Of a stretch of 64,000 nt of DNA, positions 8,813 through 18,994 are shown piece by piece; the first letter of the stretch is position 1; the number at the start of each line of letters is the position of its first letter. The stretch lies in NCBI RefSeq assembly GCF_013387465.1, contig NZ_VYGV01000016.1, forward strand, positions 182,872-246,871. The letters run 5' to 3'. Under the pieces are notes generated by a model. That model worked only from the letters and a program-made list of their open reading frames with translations. It searched no databases and was not told the DNA's origin. Position numbers and translations under genes: made by a program. The DNA is from Hydrogenophaga aromaticivorans (GTDB lineage Bacteria > Pseudomonadota > Gammaproteobacteria > Burkholderiales > Burkholderiaceae_C).

Positions 8813-9634
8813 ATGCTGCAAGACCTGCTCCAACCCGCCCGGCCCATCGGCCCGGTTCCCAGGCCCGAAGAACCCGAGCCCCGAACTCTGACCGAACGCG
8901 CCTACCGCGCGCTGCGCCACGACATCGTCCGCGGTCAGCTGGCGCCGGGTCTGCGTTTAAGGGTCGAACACCTCAAGGATTCCTACGGCGTGGGCGCCGG
9001 CACGCTGCGCGAGGCGCTGGCGCTGCTGGTGTCGGACGCGCTAGTGACGGTCGAGGGGCAGCGGGGTTACCGGGTCAGCGCCATTTCGCTCGAAGACCTG
9101 TGCGACCTGACCGACACGCGGGTGCGGCTGGAGACCGAGGCCTTGCGCCAGTCGATCCGGCAAGGCGATGCGTTGTGGGAACGGGCGCTGCGGCAGGCGT
9201 TTGCCGAACTGAGCGAAGCCGAAGCGGGCGGCGCCGCGCGTGACCCGCAGCAATGGGAGCGGGCCAACCGACGCTTTCACGAAGCGCTGATCGCTGGCCA
9301 CGTCTCGCCGTGGACGCGCCACCTGCTGGACATCCTCTACCGCCATGGCGAGCGCTATCGCCACGTGGCGATCCGCCTGGGCGCCACGGCCCACGTGGAG
9401 CGCGATGTGCACGCCGAGCACGAAAGCATCTACCTGGCCGCGCTGGCGCGCCAGGAGGCGCGCGCCGCACTGGCGCTGGAAGCCCACATCCGCCTGACCT
9501 GCGACCTGCTCACCCGGCACGCAGGCGAGGCGGGTGCCGTTACTGCCCCAGCGCCGGAAACAGCTTGGTCAGACCCGCCGCCATCACCTCCACCGCCAGC
9601 GCGGCCAGGATCAGGCCCATCAGTCGGGTCATGA
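8813..9634 (+). CDS. GntR family regulator with FCD domain
   Basis: 273 aa. A winged HTH at about residues 24-90 (LTERAYRALRHDIVRGQLAPG, GAGTLREALALL, RGYRV) is followed by an all-helical FCD ligand domain (TRVRLETEALR, RRFHEALIAGH, EHESIYLAALARQ) with metal/ligand-binding His residues. From about residue 235 the tail is Pro-rich (DPPPSPPPPARPGSG) and overlaps the opposite-strand marC gene by 95 bp, so the tail may be a low-complexity read-out with no function. GntR-type repressors accompany DmpR-type activators in Comamonas phenol clusters (AphS/PhcT), which fits this pair; that link is by analogy. Confidence 0.88.
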   Translation: MLQDLLQPARPIGPVPRPEEPEPRTLTERAYRALRHDIVRGQLAPGLRLRVEHLKDSYGVGAGTLREALALLVSDALVTVEGQRGYRVSAISLEDLCDLTDTRVRLETEALRQSIRQGDALWERALRQAFAELSEAEAGGAARDPQQWERANRRFHEALIAGHVSPWTRHLLDILYRHGERYRHVAIRLGATAHVERDVHAEHESIYLAALARQEARAALALEAHIRLTCDLLTRHAGEAGAVTAPAPETAWSDPPPSPPPPARPGSGPSVGS

Positions 9635-10160
9635 CGTTGATGCCGGTCTGGCCCATCAGTCGGGCAATCGGTTTGGCGAGCGAGAAACACACGGCGGTGG
9701 CCAGCGCGATCACCACGCCGTAGCCCACCAGCGCGGCGTGCTGGAAAAAGGTCTTGGCCTGGTCGGCGTAGATCACCACTGTGGACATGGTGGCCGGGCC
9801 GGTGAGCAGCGGGATGGTGAGCGGCACCACCGCGATGGAGGCGCGGGCTGAGGCGTCGTCCACCTCGCCCTGCGTGGTCTTGGCCTCGGCCGGTTGTGCG
9901 TTCAGCATCGACAGCGCCGAGGTCAGCAACAGCATGCCGCCGCCGACCTGGAAGCTCGCCAGCGAGATGCTGAAAAACTCCAGGATCTGCAGGCCGATGA
10001 TGGCGCAGGTGGCGATCACCGCGAAGGCGCTGATCGACGAGATCAGGATGGTGCGCCGGCGCTGCGCCGAGGTGAAACCCTGTGTGTAGTGGATGAAGAA
10101 GGGCACGATCGCCAGCGGGTTGACGATGGCGAGCAGGGTGATGAGGGGCTTGAAATCCAT
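9540..10160 (-). CDS. MarC family integral membrane protein
   Basis: 206 aa with six predicted membrane segments: LITLLAIVNPLAIVPFF at the N terminus, then IGLQILEFF, the GGGMLLLTSALSML block, VVPLTIPLLTGPATMSTV, and two C-terminal spans ending IMAALAVEVMAAGL-like. The NP and LLTGPAT motifs are characteristic of MarC/YhgN proteins, which have no settled transport substrate. An in-frame ATG at 10169 would add three residues. It converges with the GntR gene and overlaps its 3' end. Confidence 0.9.
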   Translation of the reverse strand: MDFKPLITLLAIVNPLAIVPFFIHYTQGFTSAQRRRTILISSISAFAVIATCAIIGLQILEFFSISLASFQVGGGMLLLTSALSMLNAQPAEAKTTQGEVDDASARASIAVVPLTIPLLTGPATMSTVVIYADQAKTFFQHAALVGYGVVIALATAVCFSLAKPIARLMGQTGINVMTRLMGLILAALAVEVMAAGLTKLFPALGQ

Positions 10161-10249
10161 GGCCGGCATTGTGGGGCAGGAAGGGTCCGCCCGCGCTGCA
10201 TCAGCGGATTTCAGGGGGCATTCATGCGCTGCCGCCGTAGCGATCCGGC

Positions 10250-10320
10250 GCCGGGCCGCCCCAAGCTGGATCAGCCCCCTGGGGGGGCAGCGACCCGCGC
10301 AGCGGTGGAGCGTGGGGGCT
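10250..10320. repeat. Comamonadaceae-type GC-rich intergenic repeat, long copy
   Basis: The stretch begins with GCCGGGCCGCCCCAAG, passes through a CCCCCT/GGGGGGG hairpin centre and ends GGAGCGTGGGGGC. A shorter copy with the same two ends lies at 13573-13602. I recall similar elements between genes in many Comamonadaceae genomes. The repeat supplies the last codons and stop codon of the MaoC gene. Confidence 0.6.
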
Positions 10321-10798
10321 CAAGCTCTCTTCTACGGAACATGCCGTAGCCTTCCATGTGCAGCACCTTGTCGCCGTGCTGGTTGAACATTTCCCACACC
10401 GTGCGCACCAGGCCCACGTCGGGCCGCTTGCTCATGGCGCGCTTCTCGGTGATGGTGTGCTGCAGCCGCAGCACGTCGCCGGGGTAGACCGGCTTGGTCC
10501 ACTTCAGGCTCTCCAGCCCGGGTGAGCCGAGGCTTGAGGTTTCGCATAGGAAGTTCGTCACCATCAGCCGCATTGCCATGGCGCAGGTGTGCCAGCCGCT
10601 GGCGCTCAGGCCCCCGAACACCGAGGCCTTGCCGGCTTCTTCGCTCAGGTGGAAGGGCTGCGGGTCGAACTGGCTGGCGAAGGCGATGATCTCGGCCTTT
10701 GTCGGCGAGAGGCTGCCCAGGTCGCGCACCTGGCCGATTTCCAGGTCTTCCCACCAGATCTTGATGTGCGGGCTTTGTTCGGGTGTGGTGGCGGTCAT
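10271..10798 (-). CDS. MaoC family (hot-dog fold) dehydratase-like protein
   Basis: 175 aa from ATG 10798, preceded by GAGGAG on the minus strand. The R-hydratase-like hot-dog fold is indicated by FASQFDPQPFHLSEEAGKAS, which holds the Asp and His of the D-x4-H catalytic dyad, followed by FGGLSASGWHT. The family hydrates or dehydrates enoyl-CoA thioesters. The tail from about residue 160 (EPPRSTAARVAAPPGG) is encoded by an intergenic repeat and is probably not part of the ancestral protein. The start lies about 14 bp after the SDR stop, so the two are likely cotranscribed. Confidence 0.9.
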   Translation of the reverse strand: MTATTPEQSPHIKIWWEDLEIGQVRDLGSLSPTKAEIIAFASQFDPQPFHLSEEAGKASVFGGLSASGWHTCAMAMRLMVTNFLCETSSLGSPGLESLKWTKPVYPGDVLRLQHTITEKRAMSKRPDVGLVRTVWEMFNQHGDKVLHMEGYGMFRRRELEPPRSTAARVAAPPGG

Positions 10799-10811
10799 GT
10801 GGTTGATCTCC

Positions 10812-11582
10812 TCATCGGCCACCGGACACGTCCAGCAGGCTCATGGTGGTGTAACTCGCGGCGTCCGACAGCAGCCAGACGATGGCCTGCGCCACCTCGT
10901 CGGCCGTGCCGCCGCGCTGCATCGGCACCTGGTGCTTGAGGTCGTTGACGCGGTTGGGCAGGCCGCCCGAGGCGTGTATCTCCGTCTCGATCAGGCCCGG
11001 CCGCACCGCGTTGACGCGCACGCTTTCGGCCGCCACCTCCTTGGCCAGGCCGATGGTGAACGCATCGATCGCGCCCTTGGCCGCCGCGTAGTCCACGTAC
11101 TGCCCGGGCGATCCCAGGCGCGAGGCCGCGCTGGACACGTTGACTATTGAGCCACCTTCGCCGCCGTGCCGCGTGCTCATGCGGCGCACCGCCTCGCGCG
11201 CGCACAGCATGCTGCCGATCACGTTGATGTCGAACATGCGGCGCCAGCGCGCCACGCCCATCTCGTCAACCCGCGCGGTCACGTCCACCACGCCGGCGTT
11301 GTTCACCAGCCCGGTGAGCCGCCCGAGCTGGGCGTCCACCTGCTCGAACATGCACAGCACCTGCGCCTCGTCGGCCACATCGGCCTGCACCGTGATCGCC
11401 GCGCCACCCTCGGCGCGGATCGCTCGCACCACCTCGTCGGCCGCGAGCGAGTTGGCGGTGTAGTTCACCGCCACGGCCCAGCCCTGGCGCGCGGCGAGCA
11501 GGGCGGTGGCCGCACCGATGCCGCGGCTGCCGCCGGTCACCAGCAAAACCTTCTTTTGCGTTGCGCCGTCTTTCTGATTCAT
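10812..11582 (-). CDS. SDR family NAD(P)-dependent oxidoreductase
   Basis: 256 aa from ATG 11582, which has AGGAGA just upstream on the minus strand. A classical short-chain dehydrogenase: TGGSRGIG cofactor loop (17-24), NNAG (94-97), catalytic Ser at about 150, Tyr165 and Lys169 (YAAAK), and PG at the end of the fold. The wording is close to FabG-like 3-oxoacyl or sugar reductases. It sits upstream of the MaoC-like gene in one unit, which suggests acyl-CoA or acyl-chain chemistry. The substrate is unknown. Confidence 0.92.
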   Translation of the reverse strand: MNQKDGATQKKVLLVTGGSRGIGAATALLAARQGWAVAVNYTANSLAADEVVRAIRAEGGAAITVQADVADEAQVLCMFEQVDAQLGRLTGLVNNAGVVDVTARVDEMGVARWRRMFDINVIGSMLCAREAVRRMSTRHGGEGGSIVNVSSAASRLGSPGQYVDYAAAKGAIDAFTIGLAKEVAAESVRVNAVRPGLIETEIHASGGLPNRVNDLKHQVPMQRGGTADEVAQAIVWLLSDAASYTTMSLLDVSGGR

Positions 11583-11665
11583 AACCTGTCTCCTGCAAAA
11601 GCCGCCGGTATGGCTTACAACACCGCTTGTACCGCCCTTCATTACAACAGCGTCAGGAGACCGCC

Positions 11666-12265
11666 ATGCGTCGCACAGTCGACTATTACTTCGCACCCCA
11701 GAGCCCCTGGATGTACCTCGGCCACGAGCGCTTTGCCGAACTGCTGCAGCGCACCGACACCCAGGTGCGTGTGCTGCCGGTGGACTTGGGCAAAGTGTTC
11801 CCCGTGTCGGGCGGACTGCCGCTGCCGCAGCGGGCGCCCCAGCGCCAGGCCTACCGGCTGGTGGAGCTGCGCCGATTCAGTGAGGCGCTGGGCATTCCGC
11901 TCAACCCGCAGCCACGTTGTTTCCCGGTGGCGGGAGACCCGGCGGGCTGGCTGATCACGGCCGTGGCCGAGCAGGACGGCGACGCCGCCGCGATGCGGCT
12001 GACCGGCGCGGTGGGCCGGGCAGTGTGGGCGCAGGAGCGCGACATCGCCGACGCCGCCGTGCTGGCCGAGCTGCTGGACGAATGTGGGCTGGACCCGCAG
12101 CGCCTGGCGCAGTCGCAGCAGGACGGCGCGAAAGCGCTGTACGCCGCACACACCGCGCAGGCGATTGACGCCGGGGTGTTCGGTGCGCCAAGCTACGTCA
12201 TCGACGGCGAAGTTTTCTGGGGCCAGGACCGACTCGATTTCGTCGAGCGCCGGCTGTCGATCTGA
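11666..12265 (+). CDS. DsbA-family / 2-hydroxychromene-2-carboxylate isomerase-like protein
   Basis: 199 aa from ATG 11666 with AGGAGA at 11655-11660. The thioredoxin-like fold with a helical insert is shown by VDYYFAPQSPWMYLGHERF at the N terminus and FGAPSYVIDGEVFWGQDRLDFVE at the C terminus. The active-site position has S-P-W, not C-x-x-C, as in kappa-class GST and HCCA isomerases that use glutathione. These act in naphthalene-type degradation, but many homologues are of unknown role. It is divergent from the SDR gene and followed by dienelactone hydrolase after 32 bp. Confidence 0.87.
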   Translation: MRRTVDYYFAPQSPWMYLGHERFAELLQRTDTQVRVLPVDLGKVFPVSGGLPLPQRAPQRQAYRLVELRRFSEALGIPLNPQPRCFPVAGDPAGWLITAVAEQDGDAAAMRLTGAVGRAVWAQERDIADAAVLAELLDECGLDPQRLAQSQQDGAKALYAAHTAQAIDAGVFGAPSYVIDGEVFWGQDRLDFVERRLSI

Positions 12266-12297
12266 CCGTTTTTCTGACAACAACGCTGGAGCATTCC

Positions 12298-12981
12298 ATG
12301 GGGCAATTCACCAACCTCACCGCCGCCGACGGCTTCACCTTCCCCGCCTACGTGGCGCAACCCACCGGCCAGCCCAAAGGCGGCCTCGTCGTGTTGCAGG
12401 AGATCTTTGGCGTCAACGCCCACATCCGCGCCGTGGCCGATGGCTACGCGGCCGACGGCTATTTTGTCGTCGCACCGTCCACCTTCCACCGCGTCAAGAC
12501 CGGTGTGGAGCTGGGCTACGCCGAGGCCGACATGCAGGCCGGCATGGCGCTCAAGGCCGCGGTGGAGGCGCTGCCTGCGCCGGGCGTGATGCCCGACATC
12601 CAGGCCGCCATCGACCACGCGGGGCAGGCGGGCAAGGTCGGCATCGTGGGCTACTGCTGGGGAGGCCTGCTGACCTGGCGCGCGGCCAGTGCGCTCAACG
12701 GCCTGTCGGCCGCCGTGCCTTATTACGGCGGCGGCATGACCACCGAGGCCGAGGCGGCGCGCCAGCCCCGCGTGCCGGTGATGGCCCACTTCGGCGAACA
12801 GGACCACTGGATTCCGCTGGACAGCGTGCGCGCCTTCGAGAAGGCCCAGCCCGGTGTGACGGTGCACGTCTACGCCGCGAACCACGGCTTCAACTGCGAC
12901 CACCGCGGCGCCTGGAACGCCGAGGCTGCGAAGCTCGCGCGGGAGCGCACGCTGGCCTTCCTGGCGCAGCACCTGGGGTGA
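12298..12981 (+). CDS. Dienelactone hydrolase family protein
   Basis: 227 aa, the standard length. Alpha/beta hydrolase with the Cys-type nucleophile in GYCWGG (Cys120), Asp169 in GEQDHW and His196 in AANHGFNC, the Cys-Asp-His triad of DLH. EIFGVN near residue 35 is the usual oxyanion region. DLH opens 4-carboxymethylene-butenolides in chlorocatechol degradation, but many chromosomal paralogues have other or unknown substrates. It lies 32 bp after the isomerase-like gene and 4 bp before the amidohydrolase gene, so all three may be cotranscribed. Confidence 0.93.
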   Translation: MGQFTNLTAADGFTFPAYVAQPTGQPKGGLVVLQEIFGVNAHIRAVADGYAADGYFVVAPSTFHRVKTGVELGYAEADMQAGMALKAAVEALPAPGVMPDIQAAIDHAGQAGKVGIVGYCWGGLLTWRAASALNGLSAAVPYYGGGMTTEAEAARQPRVPVMAHFGEQDHWIPLDSVRAFEKAQPGVTVHVYAANHGFNCDHRGAWNAEAAKLARERTLAFLAQHLG

Positions 12982-12985
12982 GACC

Positions 12986-13951
12986 ATGCGCGTCGGCGGC
13001 CTGACGCGGTTCTCCGGGGTGGCCCTGGTGGCCGGCTGGGCGCTGTCGGCCGCGGCGCAGGAGGCCTACACCGGGCCCTTGTTCGATGCCCATCTGCACT
13101 ACAACGATGAGGCCTGTGTGCACGACGCACCCGCGCCGGGCTGCCCGCATCCACTGCCGGACGTGCTCGCCCGCATGCAAACCAGCGGCGTGCGCGCCGT
13201 GCTGGCGAACTCCCGCCCCAACGACGGTACCCGCGCCCTGGCCACGGCGCGTGAGCAGACCCGCGCCGCGGGCGTGACCGTGGTGCCGTTCGTGCGGATC
13301 TACCGCAACCGGGCCGACTACAACAACTGGTTTCGCGACCGCACCATCGTCGATCTGGTGCAGGCCGAACTGGTCAAAGGCACGCTCGCCGGCCCCTACC
13401 GCGGACTCGGCGAGTTCCACCTCTACGACAGCGCCAACGCCAACGGTCCGGTGGCGAGACAGCTGATGGCGCTCGCCGAGGACAAGGGGCTGGCGATCCT
13501 GGCCCATGTGGACGATGTGGCCATTGACCTGCTGATGGCGCACACGCCGTCAAAGGGGCAGATCGATCCGCCGCCGGGCCGCCCCAAGGCGGAGCGTGGG
13601 GGTGACGGATTTCGCCTCATCTGGGCCCACACCGGTATCGGCGGCACTCCGGTGGCGCGGGTCGACGAACTCATGGCGCGCTACCCGCGCCTGATGGGTG
13701 AGCTCTCCTACCGGCCGGGCCTCACCTGCGAGGGTGGCCAGCTGTGCCCTGAGTGGCGCACGCTGCTGCTCAAGTACCCGGACCGCTTCCTGATCGGCTC
13801 GGACACCTGGATCAACCAGCGCTGGCTCTCCTACGGCGAACTGATGCAGGGTTACCGCGTCTGGCTCGGCGGCCTGACGGCCGACGTGGCGCGGCAAATT
13901 GGCTGGGACAATGGGGCACGCCTGTTTGGCGTGCCCACCCCGAAGAACTGA
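12986..13951 (+). CDS. Exported amidohydrolase-2 family protein with a repeat-derived insertion
   Basis: 321 aa with an N-terminal signal peptide (hydrophobic stretch ending SAAAQ). Metal-dependent hydrolase features: FDAHLHYND (His pair), [28 protein letters not shown] and FLIGSDTW with the catalytic Asp. Between MAHTP and RLIWAHTG sits about 20 residues rich in Pro, Arg and Gly, encoded at 13556-13610 by a short copy of the intergenic repeat seen at 10250-10320. The frame is kept. The insertion lies next to a metal-binding strand, so activity may or may not survive. The substrate is unknown. Confidence 0.85.
   Translation: MRVGGLTRFSGVALVAGWALSAAAQEAYTGPLFDAHLHYNDEACVHDAPAPGCPHPLPDVLARMQTSGVRAVLANSRPNDGTRALATAREQTRAAGVTVVPFVRIYRNRADYNNWFRDRTIVDLVQAELVKGTLAGPYRGLGEFHLYDSANANGPVARQLMALAEDKGLAILAHVDDVAIDLLMAHTPSKGQIDPPPGRPKAERGGDGFRLIWAHTGIGGTPVARVDELMARYPRLMGELSYRPGLTCEGGQLCPEWRTLLLKYPDRFLIGSDTWINQRWLSYGELMQGYRVWLGGLTADVARQIGWDNGARLFGVPTPKN
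13573..13602. repeat. Short copy of the intergenic repeat, inside a coding sequence
   Basis: GCCGGGCCGCCCCAAG is joined directly to GCGGAGCGTGGGGG: the two ends of the 10250-10320 repeat with the centre missing. It reads through in frame as part of the amidohydrolase gene. Confidence 0.6.
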
Positions 13952-13953
13952 CC

Positions 13954-14604
13954 ATGATCCAGCTGCATTACTACCCCAGCACCGCCAGCATGGTGCCGCA
14001 CATCCTGCTCGAAGAACTGGCCGTGCCCTACGAACGCGTGCTGGTGGACCGCGCGCAGGACGTGCAGAAGACCATGGCCTACCTGAAGCTGAACCCGAAC
14101 GGCCTGATCCCGGTGCTCACCGACGGCGATCTGGTGCTGTACGAAACCGCCGCGATTTGTCTGCACCTTTGCGACACACACCCGGCCAGCGGCCTGGCAC
14201 CCGCGCTGGGCACCCCCGAGCGCGCGCACTTCTACAAGTGGCTGATGTGGCTGACGAACACGTTGCAAGCCACATTGATCGTCTATTTTTACCCCGATCG
14301 CTGGGTGAATGCCGGCAACGCGGCGGGCGCCGCCGAGGTCCGGCACCACGCCGAAATCCGCATCAACAACCTCCTGAAGCAGCTCGACAACGAGCTGACC
14401 CGCCACGGCGGCCCCTGGTTCATGGGTGAGGCCTACACCGCACTGGACCCCTACGTGTTCACCCTGTGCCGCTGGACGCGCAACTTTGCCGGTGCGCCCG
14501 CCCGCAGCAAGCGCCAGCTGGGCCCGTACCTGCAGCGCATGCTGGACCGGCCTGCCGTGCAGCGGGTATTGGCCAACGAGGGCTTGAGTCCGCCCTTCGT
14601 CTGA
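13954..14604 (+). CDS. Glutathione S-transferase family protein
   Basis: 216 aa from ATG 13954, 2 bp after the amidohydrolase stop. The N-terminal thioredoxin-like domain has LHYYPSTASMVPHILLEEL, NPNGLIPVLTDGD (cis-Pro) and LYETAAICLHLCD, the SNAIL/TRAIL-equivalent glutathione-binding segment. The all-helical C-terminal domain has WFMGEAYTALDPYVF, the usual folding box. The class resembles bacterial beta/theta-type GSTs. Substrate unknown. Tight spacing links it to the upstream hydrolase genes. Confidence 0.92.
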   Translation: MIQLHYYPSTASMVPHILLEELAVPYERVLVDRAQDVQKTMAYLKLNPNGLIPVLTDGDLVLYETAAICLHLCDTHPASGLAPALGTPERAHFYKWLMWLTNTLQATLIVYFYPDRWVNAGNAAGAAEVRHHAEIRINNLLKQLDNELTRHGGPWFMGEAYTALDPYVFTLCRWTRNFAGAPARSKRQLGPYLQRMLDRPAVQRVLANEGLSPPFV

Positions 14605-14674
14605 ATGCGGTTTCGCCCTTGGCGCACACGTGGATGCAAAACGGTCCGAGGGGACTGTGCAGTCGCGGTGCGGA

Positions 14675-15802
14675 TCAGCGCTCGCCGGTGCGGGCGAGGT
14701 AGCGTTTGCGCCAGAACAGCACGCTGAGCACCACGGCCGTGAGCGTCATCGAGCCCATGGCCCACCAGAATCCCGACTCCTTGTGCAGCAGTGGAATGAA
14801 TTCGAAGTTCATGCCGAAGATGCCCGCGATCAGGTTCAGCGGCAGGAAGATGGCGGTCAGCGCCGTGAGCGTGCGCATGATGTCGTTGGTGCGGTTGCTC
14901 TGTGCCGAAAAATGCATCTGCACCGCGGTCTCTGCGTTCTGCTCCAGCCGGCGCACGTTGTGCACCACACGTTCGATGTGCTCCAGCACGTCGCGGCTGC
15001 GCACCTTGAGCAGCTCCAGTCCGCGATGGCCCCCAAAGTGGTCGCTGGCGGAACCCTCGATCACTTCCCAGCCAGACAGCGCTTCGATCCAATCCTGGAT
15101 GGCGGCGCGCTGGTCTTCGCAGATTTCGTCCAGGTGGTGCAGCGAAATGCGCGCGTCCAGCAACGAGCCCCAGTTGTTGAAGCGCGTCGAGGGGTGCAGC
15201 AGTTCGGCTTGCCAGTGGTCCAGCTGCCGGGTGAGTTCGCGCCGCAGATCGAGGTAGCCATCCACCATCTGGTTCACGATGCGCAGCATCAGGTCGGCCG
15301 GCCCGCTGGGCAGGTTCACGCCAGCGGCGCGCGAAGCGGCCGAGGCTGCGGCGAGCAGTCGCGAGGCGTACTGTTCCAGCACCGTGCAGCCCGCGGGGTG
15401 GACCGTGACCAGTACGCGGTCGAACACCGCAAACCCGACCGGGCTTGTGTCGATGCGGCGCAGCACCGGCGGACCGCCGCGTTTGATGTGTTGCGTCAAG
15501 ACCTGACCGGGGTGCGCGAGGTCGGTCTCGCTGTGCCCTGCAGCAAGCCGACGGAACACCAGGATGTCGTACTGCGAGGTGTAGTCGAAGTGCGAGGGCA
15601 ACTGGTTGTTGAGCAGGTCGGACACATGCAGGTCCACCAGCGTCACGCTGTGCAGGGCGTGCAGCGTGGACTGGATGTGACCTTGCTCCAGTTCGAACTC
15701 GCGCCGGCCGCAGGCGATCCAGACAAAACTGCGTGGCGCCAGTTCGGTGGGCAGCGCCCCGGTTTCGTGCACGGCACCGGGCAGAACGTGGAAGATGCGC
15801 AT
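14675..15802 (-). CDS. CorA-type magnesium/divalent cation transporter
   Basis: 375 aa. A long cytoplasmic alpha/beta and coiled-coil domain (LEHIERVVHNVRRLEQNAE) is followed by two C-terminal membrane spans; the GMNFE motif ending the first is the GMN selectivity signature of the CorA family. The protein is longer than E. coli CorA (316 aa), and resembles ZntB/CorA variants, so zinc efflux is a possible alternative. The upstream neighbour hemB runs in the same direction but lies 34 bp away. Confidence 0.9.
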   Translation of the reverse strand: MRIFHVLPGAVHETGALPTELAPRSFVWIACGRREFELEQGHIQSTLHALHSVTLVDLHVSDLLNNQLPSHFDYTSQYDILVFRRLAAGHSETDLAHPGQVLTQHIKRGGPPVLRRIDTSPVGFAVFDRVLVTVHPAGCTVLEQYASRLLAAASAASRAAGVNLPSGPADLMLRIVNQMVDGYLDLRRELTRQLDHWQAELLHPSTRFNNWGSLLDARISLHHLDEICEDQRAAIQDWIEALSGWEVIEGSASDHFGGHRGLELLKVRSRDVLEHIERVVHNVRRLEQNAETAVQMHFSAQSNRTNDIMRTLTALTAIFLPLNLIAGIFGMNFEFIPLLHKESGFWWAMGSMTLTAVVLSVLFWRKRYLARTGER

Positions 15803-15836
15803 GCGTCGGTGGCCAGGCAGGCGGTGGTGGGGTGGA

Positions 15837-18283
<2,447 letters not shown>

Positions 18284-18379
18284 TAGTCCATAGGTGTTCC
18301 TGAGGCTGACGCTGCGGCCCATTTGTCAAATCTGACAGTGGCGGCGACAAAAATCCGGACATTGTGTTGTAACATTCAC

Positions 18380-18487
18380 TCGGGCGAGCCGAAGGGTGAG
18401 CCCCCCGCTTTTCCTCCCTGAGCGGGTGCCTTAGTGTGTGACAGCAAAAAGGCTTCCTAACCCGGCCCTGAGGGCCGGGTTTTTTTT
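18380..18487 (+). ncRNA. Candidate small RNA with a CCUCCCU loop and its own terminator
   Basis: Between two plus-strand genes lies a stem CCCGCT (18404-18409) / AGCGGG (18421-18426) whose 11-nt loop contains CCTCCCT, complementary to a Shine-Dalgarno. About 35 nt later a perfect rho-independent terminator follows. The layout (exposed anti-SD loop plus terminator) resembles known CUCCU-loop regulatory RNAs of other proteobacteria. No strong promoter is visible, so the 5' end is a guess. It could instead be the 3' UTR of the upstream gene. Confidence 0.35.
18461..18487 (+). terminator. Rho-independent terminator
   Basis: An 8-bp stem, CCCGGCCC/GGGCCGGG, with a TGA loop is followed by eight T. 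It ends the kinase-like gene or a small RNA, and isolates hemJ 70 bp downstream. Confidence 0.92.
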
Positions 18488-18556
18488 GTCCGTCGCCGAG
18501 GCGCAACCCACCCGGCGCAGCATGTGCAGTACTCCCTGGCGGGCTAAACTGCCAGC

Positions 18557-18985
18557 ATGCTCTGGGTCAAATCCTTCCACATCGTTTTTATCGCCAGCTG
18601 GTTCGCCGGCCTGTTTTACCTGCCCCGGATTTTTGTCAATCTGGCCATGGTTCCGCCCGAAAGTGTTGCCGAGCGCGAGCGCTTGCTGCTCATGGCGCAC
18701 AAGCTGATGCGCTTCACCACCCTGTTGGCTGTTCCAGCGGTTGCACTGGGTCTGTGGCTCTGGCTGGGTTATGGGATCGGTCTGGGCGCCGGCAATGGCT
18801 GGATGCACGCCAAGCTGTTCGTCGTGGCGCTGATCCTCGGCTATCACCACGCTTGCGGCGTCATGCTTCGCAGGTTCCAGCAGGGCATCAACCGCCGGGG
18901 CCATGTCTGGTACCGCTGGTTCAACGAGGCACCGGTGATCATGCTGGTGGTCGTGGTGCTGCTGGTGGTGATCAAGCCCTTCTGA
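18557..18985 (+). CDS. hemJ: HemJ-type protoporphyrinogen oxidase (CopD/UPF0093 family)
   Basis: 142 aa with four membrane spans. The start LWVKSFHIVFIASWFAGLFYLPR carries the conserved His and the WFAGLFYLPR signature of HemJ, and LMRFTTLLA and WMHAKLFVV hold the other conserved residues, including the Lys of the second half. HemJ oxidises protoporphyrinogen IX to protoporphyrin IX in bacteria lacking HemG/HemY. The nearby hemB supports a heme role. Some family members are annotated as CopD-like copper proteins; the HemJ motif favours the first reading. Confidence 0.87.
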   Translation: MLWVKSFHIVFIASWFAGLFYLPRIFVNLAMVPPESVAERERLLLMAHKLMRFTTLLAVPAVALGLWLWLGYGIGLGAGNGWMHAKLFVVALILGYHHACGVMLRRFQQGINRRGHVWYRWFNEAPVIMLVVVVLLVVIKPF

Positions 18986-18994
18986 GGCCCAGGG

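Noticed and set aside
18380..18487. Whether this is 4.5S RNA, 6S RNA or tmRNA
   Set aside because: No SRP GGTCAGGTCC loop, no 6S bulge structure and no tmRNA tag are seen. Only a generic candidate sRNA label can be supported.
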